From an uncultured Lachnospiraceae bacterium (GTDB lineage Bacteria > Bacillota > Clostridia > Lachnospirales > Lachnospiraceae): DNA of 13,117 nt. Shown in pieces: positions 1-5,698 of the stretch. The DNA is taken from NCBI GenBank assembly GCA_910588865.1, contig CAJUSJ010000107.1, positions 1 through 13,117 on the forward strand, read 5' to 3'. Under the pieces are notes generated by a model. The model saw nothing but the letters and a program-made list of their open reading frames with translations. It had not been told where the DNA came from and searched no databases. Positions within the stretch are counted from its first letter, which is position 1. Each line of letters opens with the position of its first letter. The translations under genes were made by a program, and so were the position numbers.

Positions 1-366
1 ATCCACGGTCTCAAGCATCTCCATGACCTCTTTTTTCATCTGGTCCTGGGGAACCTTTCTCATCTTAAGCCCAAAAGCCACATTGTCAAAAACCGTCATG
101 TGGGGAAACAGGGCATAGCTTTGAAACACAAAGCCAAAATTCCTCTTATTTAAGGGAACCTGGGTATAATCTTTCCCATCAAACATAAACTTCCCTGCCA
201 TGGGAGTGGAGAAGCCCGCGATCAGCCTCAGGGTCGTGGTCTTTCCGCATCCGCTGGAACCTAAAAGGGAGACCAGCTCCCCCTTGTCCACCTGAAAATC
301 AAGATCCTTCAGGATCACATTTTTGTCATATCCAGCAGTAATGTTTTGCAATTCCAAAAGTGCCAT
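1..366 (-). CDS. ABC transporter ATP-binding protein, PotA-like (3' end outside window)
   Basis: This is the N-terminal 122 residues of an ABC ATPase; the rest lies beyond the left edge. It should power import through the permease encoded just upstream. Visible motifs are an A-loop Tyr at residue 13, Walker A GSSGCGKTT at 36-44, and a Q-loop with Gln82 in the stretch FVFQSYALFPHMTV, which is typical of the spermidine/putrescine, Fe(III) and phosphonate class of importers (PotA/FbpC type). Signature motif, Walker B and any C-terminal TOBE regulatory domain are not in the window. The ATG at 366 is preceded by GGAGAA six bases upstream. It follows the permease stop by 30 bp, so the two are almost certainly one transcript. 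The substrate cannot be decided; the polyamine class is an inference from similarity. Confidence 0.93.
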   Translation of the reverse strand, partial: MALLELQNITAGYDKNVILKDLDFQVDKGELVSLLGSSGCGKTTTLRLIAGFSTPMAGKFMFDGKDYTQVPLNKRNFGFVFQSYALFPHMTVFDNVAFGLKMRKVPQDQMKKEVMEMLETVD

Positions 367-396
367 ATTATTCTCCTTTATCCTTCCGCTTGGGAT

Positions 397-1230
397 TTAT
401 ATGGTGGGGTTCAGCTTTCGGCTGATACCGTTGATCACGCTTGACACCGCGATGGTGACGACGATCATCACAACCGCCACCACGGAAGCCTGGGTCCAGT
501 CACCTAAGGACATGGCCTGCTGATAGATCATGGTGGCAAGCACCCTGGTATCGGTTCCACCCAGAAGCTGGGGGGTGGTGTAGGCTGTGAGACAGCCGGT
601 AAACACCAGAACGCTTCCTGTCACCAGCCCCGGAATGCTGAGGGGCAGGACCACATGCCGGAAGGTGCTGATCCTGGAAGCCCCCAGGCTTCCCGCCGCC
701 AGATTTAAATCCTCCGAGATGTTGTCCATAATACCGATCAGAGACAGGATCATCAGCGGAAGGAACAGCTGGATAAAACCAACTACCATGGAAAATTCAT
801 TGTACAGAAGGCTTATAGGCTTTGACACAATGCCGGCGCTGACTAAAAGCTCATTGACGATCCCCTTTTTTCCCAGGATCACCATCCAGCTAAAGGAACG
901 GATCACAGGGCTTGTAAACATGGGGAACACGGCCAGGGCCATAAGCACTCCCTTATTTTTGGAATATTTTGAAATATAGTAAGCGGTTGGAAACCCCAAA
1001 ACCGCACACACCGCGGTGCTGGTCAGGCTTAAGCGGATGCTTCGCCAGAACACCTGTTTAAAATAGGTGCTTTCCAGCAAAGCGAAATAATTGGCCAGGG
1101 AAAAACCGCCGCCTTCATCAATAAAGGTCTTAAACAGGAGAGAAAACAGGGGTATCAGCATGAAAAATGCCAGAAACAGACAGCCTGGCAGTATGAACAG
1201 CCAGTATATGTTGGTTTTTTTCTCAAGCAA
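397..1230 (-). CDS. ABC transporter permease, PotB-like (MetI-type inner membrane domain)
   Basis: This is an integral membrane subunit of a binding-protein-dependent importer. About six hydrophobic segments are visible: an N-terminal anchor (about residues 8-32) and five more along the chain. The cytoplasmic EAA coupling loop is clear at about residues 177-201 (LAAGSLGASR followed by FRHVVLPLSIPG), which docks on the ATPase. TPQLLGG after it is characteristic of PotB-type subunits. I chose the TTG at 1230 (277 aa) because AAAGGTGG lies about eight bases upstream. An in-frame GTG at 1242 would give 281 aa but overlaps that ribosome binding site. It is first in its operon, ahead of the ATPase; a second permease (PotC-like) and a binding protein, expected for the family, would have to lie beyond the left edge. 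Confidence 0.92.
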   Translation of the reverse strand: MLEKKTNIYWLFILPGCLFLAFFMLIPLFSLLFKTFIDEGGGFSLANYFALLESTYFKQVFWRSIRLSLTSTAVCAVLGFPTAYYISKYSKNKGVLMALAVFPMFTSPVIRSFSWMVILGKKGIVNELLVSAGIVSKPISLLYNEFSMVVGFIQLFLPLMILSLIGIMDNISEDLNLAAGSLGASRISTFRHVVLPLSIPGLVTGSVLVFTGCLTAYTTPQLLGGTDTRVLATMIYQQAMSLGDWTQASVVAVVMIVVTIAVSSVINGISRKLNPTI

Positions 1231-1318
1231 GGGGAGTCCCACCTTTCTTTTGTCGCTTTTGCGCGTTGCCCGAAAGAGATTCCTGCCATATACCCGGCAT
1301 GGTAACTCTGACTAAATT

Positions 1319-1347
1319 AACATATCATTCCTGTCATAAAATGTCAA
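1319..1347 (-). promoter_or_regulatory. Promoter of the ABC transporter operon
   Basis: On the minus strand a perfect -35 box TTGACA (1347-1342) is followed after exactly 17 bp by TATGTT (1324-1319, 4 of 6 to TATAAT). It would give a leader of roughly 80 nt before the permease start. The miniature element at 1381-1514 ends only about 33 bp upstream of the -35 box, so it has become the upstream flank of this promoter. Confidence 0.75.
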
Positions 1348-1372
1348 TAGTGTGTAAAAAGAAATATAAGAT

Positions 1373-1522
1373 TCTTGTTCGTTACTGTTCAGGTAGGTCT
1401 GTGCGCTTGCCGCGCTGACCGTATGATAAACTGAGCCAGAGAGCAAAAATCCCATCGCCGCAGGCGATTTTCATGGATTTTTGCCAGTTGCTGTGAACGC
1501 ATGTGAACAGTAACTCTTGTTC
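1373..1522. mobile_element. Miniature inverted-repeat element, copy 1, with target duplication
   Basis: The element itself is 1381-1514 (134 bp). It begins GTTACTGTTCA (1381-1391) and ends TGAACAGTAAC (1504-1514), a perfect 11-bp terminal inverted repeat. It is bounded on both sides by the same 8 bases, TCTTGTTC (1373-1380 and 1515-1522), the signature of transposition. There is no coding sequence inside. The interior folds: GCAAAAATCC (1443-1452) pairs with GGATTTTTGC (1475-1484), and inside that ATCGCC (1454-1459) pairs with GGCGAT (1463-1468). A second copy in opposite orientation lies at 5576-5698 and a relic at 2163-2200. The perfect duplication suggests a fairly recent insertion. It lies in the otherwise gene-free stretch 1231-1570, between the ABC operon promoter and the terminator of the next gene. 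The parent transposase is not in the window. Confidence 0.85.
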
Positions 1523-1529
1523 TCCAACG

Positions 1530-1561
1530 AAAAACAACCCCTGGCTACCAGAGATTGTTTT
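1530..1561 (-). terminator. Rho-independent terminator of the helical protein gene
   Basis: On the minus strand a 14-bp stem pairs AAAACAATCTCTGG (1561-1548) with CCAGGGGTTGTTTT (1544-1531), including two G-U pairs, around a TAG loop. The 3' arm ends in a T-rich run. It begins 10 bp after the stop codon of the gene at 1571-2005. Confidence 0.8.
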
Positions 1562-1570
1562 CCTGACAGA

Positions 1571-2005
1571 TCATAAGAATTTTCGTATATCCTTGGTCAA
1601 AGACTCCTCCAGGCGGATCAGCTTCCTGGCAACATTTTTTGACTTCTCGTCCGCTGCCTCATACTGATTCAGGAACCTGCTTAAAGACTTTACACCCATG
1701 TCACATCCATCTGTCATCAGCTCCGCGATGGTCTGGTCCGACCCATCCATGGCCAGCTTCATATTGGTCTTGATCCACGACATCCCCTTTGCCATAAGGT
1801 TCGGATCTTTTTCCCGGCCATGGTACTGGTCCAAAAGGGCTTCGGTCTCATGTCTCAGCTCCTCATGCTTGTCTTTACATTGAATCAGAGACTTCCTAAA
1901 CTCCTGATCATTCACATAGTCCAGGACTTCCTTAATGGACTCCACCCCCATCTTTATCCCCGCGTCGCACTCCCGCAGAAGCTCTATGGTATCCTGCTCT
2001 ATCAT
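1571..2005 (-). CDS. Small all-helical protein, ferritin-like / DUF2383-like fold (putative)
   Basis: This gene encodes a 144-residue soluble protein with no signal peptide or membrane segment. It is predicted to be almost entirely alpha-helical and rich in Glu, Lys and Asp. Helix-forming stretches with Glu and His (Glu8, Glu22, KHEELRHE at 46-53, Glu95, Glu133-134) resemble the spacing in ferritin-like four-helix bundles, but I cannot confirm metal ligands. A sequence repeat is visible: MGVESIKEVL (19-28) and MGVKSLSRFL (103-112), each close to a Cys-Asp pair (13-14 and 101-102). This suggests a two-fold helical hairpin duplication. ATG at 2005 has AAGGAGG 11 bases upstream. It is monocistronic, with its own terminator. 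The family assignment is tentative; the exact role is unknown. Confidence 0.8.
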   Translation of the reverse strand: MIEQDTIELLRECDAGIKMGVESIKEVLDYVNDQEFRKSLIQCKDKHEELRHETEALLDQYHGREKDPNLMAKGMSWIKTNMKLAMDGSDQTIAELMTDGCDMGVKSLSRFLNQYEAADEKSKNVARKLIRLEESLTKDIRKFL

Positions 2006-2037
2006 ACTTTCAGACTGCCTCCTTACCTTTGTGATAT

Positions 2038-2052
2038 AGCCATAGTATGGCT
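2038..2052. promoter_or_regulatory. 15-bp palindrome upstream of the helical protein gene (candidate operator)
   Basis: AGCCATA (2038-2044) and TATGGCT (2046-2052) form a perfect inverted repeat about one central base. It ends 33 bp before the start codon of the gene at 1571-2005, where an operator or 5' leader hairpin would sit. I found no convincing -35/-10 pair for that gene, so the role is a guess. Confidence 0.35.
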
Positions 2053-2162
2053 GCCAGCGCCCTGTTTCATTCCTGCCTTTTTATCACACCCTTGTCCAAA
2101 CCGTTATGGGAGCAAAGCATATGCCCTCTACACTCCGTTTCAGGCGATTTTAAATGGGCATA

Positions 2163-2200
2163 TACTGTTACGTTCACGGCAGCTGACAAAAATGAAAATT
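2163..2200. repeat. Relic of the miniature element (one end only)
   Basis: In reverse complement this stretch matches the right-hand end of copy 1. It reads ATTTTCAT, a four-base gap, TTTTGTCAGCTGCCGTGAAC, a short gap, then AACAGTA. Against copy 1 the 23-base core has about 20 identities. The other end of the element and any target duplication are not recognisable, so it is an old, truncated copy. It lies immediately upstream of the tRNA-Leu promoter. Confidence 0.55.
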
Positions 2201-2204
2201 CCGC

Positions 2205-2233
2205 TTGCAAAATGTTGGAAAGTGTGCTAAAAT
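2205..2233 (+). promoter_or_regulatory. Promoter of tRNA-Leu
   Basis: TTGCAA (2205-2210), a 17-bp spacer and TAAAAT (2228-2233, 5 of 6 to consensus) lie 23 bp before the first base of the tRNA. That is a normal distance for a short 5' leader. The -35 box begins about five bases after the element relic ends. Confidence 0.65.
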
Positions 2234-2256
2234 AATCAGCGTTGTAGGAAACAGAA

Positions 2257-2339
2257 GCCGGCCTGTCGGAATGGCAGACGAGGTGGACTCAAAATCCATT
2301 GGTAGCGATACCGTGCGGGTTCAAGTCCCGCGGCCGGCA
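2257..2339 (+). tRNA. tRNA-Leu (anticodon CAA)
   Basis: This 83-nt class II tRNA decodes UUG. The acceptor stem GCCGGCC (2257-2263) pairs perfectly with GGCCGGC (2332-2338), followed by discriminator A2339 as expected for leucine. The anticodon stem GTGGA/TCCAT encloses the loop CTCAAAA with anticodon CAA. A long variable arm follows, and the T-loop GTTCAAGTC lies in a GC-rich stem. The 3' CCA is not encoded (CTC follows), so it must be added by nucleotidyltransferase. It is a lone gene with its own promoter and terminator. Confidence 0.95.
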
Positions 2340-2358
2340 CTCCTTGGCAGGGGCAAAG

Positions 2359-2406
2359 ACCGTTGAGATACCGTGTAATTCCGGTATTTCAACGGTTTTT
2401 CTTTTT
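2359..2406 (+). terminator. Strong terminator of tRNA-Leu
   Basis: ACCGTTGAGATACCG (2359-2373) pairs with CGGTATTTCAACGGT (2382-2396) as a 15-bp stem with one G-U pair and an 8-base loop. It is followed by TTTTTCTTTTT. The convergent xylulokinase gene ends 22 bp further on. On the minus strand the hairpin has only CTTTG after it, so it is mainly a plus-strand terminator. Confidence 0.9.
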
Positions 2407-2427
2407 GACTGTCCCATTTCTTGCAAC

Positions 2428-3909
2428 CTAATATGACCGCGAAAGCATTGACAGCCTGCCAAACCGTTCCCTGATCTCCCTATACACTTCCACATGTCCC
2501 AGAACAGGGGTCATTGGCTCAGTCTCCAGTCTCACTGTTTGTCTTGTCATATCCTCCACCGTCTCATACCACCCAAGAGCCAGCGCTGCCATAAAAGCCG
2601 CTCCGGCGCAGGCCTCTTCCACAGTCTGGGTTCTGTACACCGGAAGATCAAAGACATCTGCCAGAATCTGTCTCCAGGTCCCGCTTTTTGCCCCTCCGCC
2701 GGAGACCACCATGTATTTTTTTCCGCCAAGTCCCATATTTTCAAAAATATCCAGGCACAGCCGAAGGTTCAGAGCCACTCCCTCCATCACCGCTCTCACC
2801 ATGTGGGCCTGGCTGTGTTTCAGGGAAAGCCCAAAAAATCCGCCTCTGGCATGAGGATCTTCATAAGGCGCTCTCTCGCCGGCCAGGTAGGGAAGGAACA
2901 CCAATCCTCCGCTGCCCGCTTCCACATCATCCGCCTCCCGGCACAGCTGGTCATAGCTCTTTTGTGTCCCCAGGATCTGCCCCGTCAGCCACTTAAGCGC
3001 GCTTCCCCCATTGAGGCTGCCGCACTGCACATACCACAGGCCGGGGATGCTGTGGCAAAATGTCTGGGACCGCAGCTCCTTATCATACAGGGGAACCGGT
3101 GAAACCGCCAGAATCTGGGAAGCGGTTCCAATATTACAGCACAAAATCTCTTCCCTCACCATCCCGTTTCCTGTCAGCTGCATGGCGGAATCTCCTCCCC
3201 CTGCCGCCAGGATGGTTCCCGCCTTAAGCCCTGTCTCCTCTGCCGCCTTTCTTGTCACCATGCCCCCGATCTCGTAAGGCTTTCGGACCCTTGGAAAGAT
3301 ATCCTCCGGAATGTCCAATAATCTCAAAAGCTTCTGACACCACTTTCTTTCCCCCACGGAAAATGCCAGGCTCCCTCCGGCGTCGGTCTCGTCTGTGTCA
3401 AATCCCCCTCCAAAACAGTACCGGATATAATCTTTGGGAAGCATCACATGCCCGATCTTTTTATAGATATCCGGCTGATTTTTCTTGACCCACAGAAGTG
3501 AGCAGATGAGCATCCCAGCCACCGGCTTGTTCATCAGCTCCTTTTCCAGGCCATTTTTCCTGACCAGCTCCCAAATCTCCCTCCGCTCTACCTCTGCCCT
3601 CTGGTCCATCCAGATCATGGCCGGCATCAGAGGCTGCCCCTCTCTGTCCAGAGCCACCAGGCCATGCATCTGGCCGGAAAAGCCCATCCCCCTCACCTGT
3701 TCCGGCATGATCCGGGACCGGCTCAATACCTGGCGGACAGCCTCTTTGGTCTTTTCCCACCACTGGCGGGGGTCCTGCTGGGCATAGCCCGCGGGGTTTG
3801 TCATAATCCCATACTCCTTCCCTGCCGCGGACAGGATGTTCCCCTCCCGTCCCATGACCACCGCTTTCACTGATGATGTGCCAAGGTCGATTCCCATAAC
3901 ATATTCCAT
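2428..3909 (-). CDS. xylB: Xylulokinase (FGGY carbohydrate kinase)
   Basis: The enzyme phosphorylates D-xylulose with ATP to xylulose 5-phosphate, feeding the pentose phosphate pathway. The 493-residue length fits the family. The N-terminal phosphate-binding motif GIDLGTSSVK is at 6-15. GQMHG (79-83), typical of xylulokinases, is followed by MIWMDQR (98-104). The catalytic-base Asp is in GGGDSAMQ (Asp240, equivalent to Asp233 of the E. coli enzyme). The FGGY signature covers GLSLKHSQAHMVRAVMEG (360-377), and the ATP-site GGGAKS is at 404-409. I chose ATG at 3909 because GGAGG lies six bases upstream; the reading frame stays open to 4110, but that extension lies inside the glucosidase gene and is not family-like. 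It is preceded by a terminator hairpin after the glucosidase, so it may depend on read-through. Confidence 0.95.
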   Translation of the reverse strand: MEYVMGIDLGTSSVKAVVMGREGNILSAAGKEYGIMTNPAGYAQQDPRQWWEKTKEAVRQVLSRSRIMPEQVRGMGFSGQMHGLVALDREGQPLMPAMIWMDQRAEVERREIWELVRKNGLEKELMNKPVAGMLICSLLWVKKNQPDIYKKIGHVMLPKDYIRYCFGGGFDTDETDAGGSLAFSVGERKWCQKLLRLLDIPEDIFPRVRKPYEIGGMVTRKAAEETGLKAGTILAAGGGDSAMQLTGNGMVREEILCCNIGTASQILAVSPVPLYDKELRSQTFCHSIPGLWYVQCGSLNGGSALKWLTGQILGTQKSYDQLCREADDVEAGSGGLVFLPYLAGERAPYEDPHARGGFFGLSLKHSQAHMVRAVMEGVALNLRLCLDIFENMGLGGKKYMVVSGGGAKSGTWRQILADVFDLPVYRTQTVEEACAGAAFMAALALGWYETVEDMTRQTVRLETEPMTPVLGHVEVYREIRERFGRLSMLSRSY

Positions 3910-3936
3910 AGTCCGCCTCCTGTAAAACCCCAAGGG

Positions 3937-3968
3937 TAAAAATGGCGGAGCAAAGAACGCTCCGCCAT
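3937..3968 (-). terminator. Intra-cluster terminator between glucosidase and xylulokinase
   Basis: On the minus strand ATGGCGGAGC (3968-3959) pairs perfectly with GCTCCGCCAT (3951-3942) around a 7-base loop. The five T's at 3942-3938 begin in the last stem base and run on past it. It begins 23 bp after the glucosidase stop and ends 27 bp before the xylulokinase start. It would lower xylulokinase expression relative to the glucosidase unless it is leaky. Confidence 0.8.
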
Positions 3969-3991
3969 GTTGTGCCTTGAATCTTCCTGCC

Positions 3992-5470
3992 TTATTTCTC
4001 CAGCAGAACCTCTCCATTGGTCTCGATAATTTCTTTATAGCGATAATAGGAATTTTTGATCTTTCTCTCCAGGGTTCCGGTTCCGTCGTTGAAACGGTCA
4101 ACATACACAAATCCGTATCTCTTTCTCATCTCCCCGGTTCCCGCGGAAACCACATCAATGGGCCCCCAGTACAGGTAACCCATGACCTCCACACCGTCTA
4201 AGATTGCCTCGTGGACATACTTCAAATGCTCCTCCACATACTCCATGCGGAAGGGGTCGTCGATCTTTCCGTTCTCATCCAGGTTCTCGTCCAGGCCAAT
4301 GCCGTTCTCCACAATAAACAGAGGCAGATGGTACCGGTCATAGTATACGTTCAGCACATAGCGGATGCCCTTGGGGTCAATGGGCCAGCACCAGGGCTCT
4401 GGTGAACAGCCGGTAAGGTACGGATTCTCCTTGCCCAGAAGCCCGCCGGTGTCTCCGCCTAAGGCGTACTCCTTGTCATAGGTGGAGGAACGGTAATAGC
4501 TGAAGGACAGATAGGATACCGGATAATCTTTAATCAGCTGGATCTCCTTGTCATCCATGACCGGAGCGCATCCGCGTTCCCTCCAGATACGCTTTACATA
4601 GCCGGGGATGATGCCCAGGCAGAATGGGTCCGCAAAATAGAAATTAGCCATCCTGACAGAGTCATACGCGCCCATAACATTGTCCGGATCACAGTTATAT
4701 GGATAGGTGGCCACGCTTGAGGCCGTCATCATACAACCCACCTTGGCAGCCGGATCGATCTCCCCGCACAGCTTCACGGTCCAGGCGTTGGCAACCAGGA
4801 TGTTGTAGTAGCCCTGCCACTTCTCCTTCTCCGTGGTAGAACCGATGGGATCCGATGGATCCGCCGGGTCTGTGGCCAGAACGCCGCCCGCGACCAGAGG
4901 ATTGCGCAGCAGGTTGTTGACCTCGTTAAAGGTCAGCCAGTATTTTACCTTGCCTTTGTAGCGCTGAAAAACCGCGGTTACATAGCGGTTCCAGAACTCA
5001 ATGAGCTTGTGGTTGCTCCATCCGCCGTACTCGGTCACCAGGTGAAGAGGGGTCTCATAATGGCTCAATGTGATCACCGGCTCCATGCCCAGCTCCAGCA
5101 TGGTGTCGATGACCTTGTCATAGAACTCCAGCCCCTTCTCATTGGGGGTCTCCTCGTCCCCGTTGGGGAAGATCCTGCCCCAGGCAAAGGAGGTTCTGAA
5201 ACAGTTAAAGCCCATGCCTGCCATCAGCTCCAGGTCTTCCCTGTAGCGGTGATAGAAATCGATTCCCTCGTGGCTTAAATACTTCTTCTCCGGATCAAGG
5301 GCCATCTCATACTTCTTTGTCTCTGGATTCCACTTGATCCCCGGATTCCTGGACATAATGCCAACCAGGACATCTGTCACATTGGGCTGCTTGCCGTCCT
5401 CCAGCCAGGCGCCTTCACACTGATTAGCGGCTACCGCTCCACCCCATAAAAAATCTTTTGGAAAACTCAT
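3992..5470 (-). CDS. bglA: GH1 6-phospho-beta-glucosidase
   Basis: This cytoplasmic glycoside hydrolase family 1 enzyme (492 aa) should cleave 6-phospho-beta-glucosides such as phosphorylated cellobiose, arbutin or salicin. The N-terminal barrel motif FLWGGAVAANQCEG is near residues 7-20. The acid/base Glu183 lies in TFNEVN and the nucleophile Glu388 in IVENGIG. Near the C-terminus SAGTGEMRKRYGF contains the Ser442, Lys450 and Tyr452 pattern that binds the sugar phosphate in BglA and LacG. This separates it from ordinary beta-glucosidases. ATG at 5470 has GGGGAGA seven bases upstream; the TTG 18 bases earlier lies before that site and is rejected. It has its own promoter at 5507-5535 and is followed by a terminator. 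No PTS transporter is visible nearby; an MFS carrier is upstream. The symbol is by family resemblance; ascB/bglH-type names are equally possible. Confidence 0.93.
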   Translation of the reverse strand: MSFPKDFLWGGAVAANQCEGAWLEDGKQPNVTDVLVGIMSRNPGIKWNPETKKYEMALDPEKKYLSHEGIDFYHRYREDLELMAGMGFNCFRTSFAWGRIFPNGDEETPNEKGLEFYDKVIDTMLELGMEPVITLSHYETPLHLVTEYGGWSNHKLIEFWNRYVTAVFQRYKGKVKYWLTFNEVNNLLRNPLVAGGVLATDPADPSDPIGSTTEKEKWQGYYNILVANAWTVKLCGEIDPAAKVGCMMTASSVATYPYNCDPDNVMGAYDSVRMANFYFADPFCLGIIPGYVKRIWRERGCAPVMDDKEIQLIKDYPVSYLSFSYYRSSTYDKEYALGGDTGGLLGKENPYLTGCSPEPWCWPIDPKGIRYVLNVYYDRYHLPLFIVENGIGLDENLDENGKIDDPFRMEYVEEHLKYVHEAILDGVEVMGYLYWGPIDVVSAGTGEMRKRYGFVYVDRFNDGTGTLERKIKNSYYRYKEIIETNGEVLLEK

Positions 5471-5506
5471 GTCGTTCTCTCCCCTCAAAAAGTTTTTGAT
5501 ATGAAA

Positions 5507-5535
5507 ATTTTAATATACCCCCTGGTTTCTGTCAA
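5507..5535 (-). promoter_or_regulatory. Promoter of the phospho-glucosidase gene
   Basis: On the minus strand a perfect TTGACA (5535-5530), a 17-bp spacer and TAAAAT (5512-5507, 5 of 6) lie 36 bp upstream of the start codon. An AT-rich imperfect palindrome (about 5499-5519) overlaps the -10 box and could be an operator, but this is weak. Copy 2 of the miniature element ends 40 bp upstream of the -35 box. Confidence 0.8.
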
Positions 5536-5575
5536 GCTATACCTCCGCTTTTCTGTCCGCGAGTCTTTTCACCCC

Positions 5576-5698
5576 GTTCCTGTTCACAGCAACTGGAAAA
5601 AATCCATAAAAATCGCCCGCGGCCATGGGATTTTCGCTCTCTGGCCCAGTTTATCATACGGTCAGCGGGGCAAGCGCGCGGACCTGCCGGAACAGTAC
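5576..5698. mobile_element. Miniature inverted-repeat element, copy 2 (overlaps MFS gene end)
   Basis: This is a 123-bp copy of the element at 1381-1514, in the opposite orientation, with roughly 11 substitutions over about 118 aligned bases (about 90% identity). The ends are GTTCCTGTTCA (5576-5586) and GGAACAGTAC (5689-5698), both altered from copy 1. The flanks TTCACCCC (5568-5575) and TTTACCGC (5699-5706) agree at six of eight positions and may be a decayed target duplication. It is ten bases shorter near one end, exactly as expected from deletion between the two GTGAAC repeats seen in copy 1. It encodes the last 11 residues and the stop of the MFS gene, so it is older than copy 1. Confidence 0.75.

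Noticed and set aside
587..979. Plus-strand open frame opposite the ABC permease
   Set aside because: It is antisense to a clear permease with a conserved EAA loop and has no start signal.
2141..2151. CAGGCGATTTT identical to an 11-base piece of the miniature element
   Set aside because: It is in the opposite orientation to the neighbouring relic and an 11-base match is expected by chance in a window this size.
2289..2495. 68-aa minus-strand open frame across the tRNA and terminator
   Set aside because: It reads through tRNA-Leu and the terminator stem; it cannot be a real gene.
3910..4110. 67-residue N-terminal extension of the xylulokinase reading frame
   Set aside because: It lies across the terminator and the end of the glucosidase gene. 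A strong GGAGG and the FGGY motif place the start at 3909.
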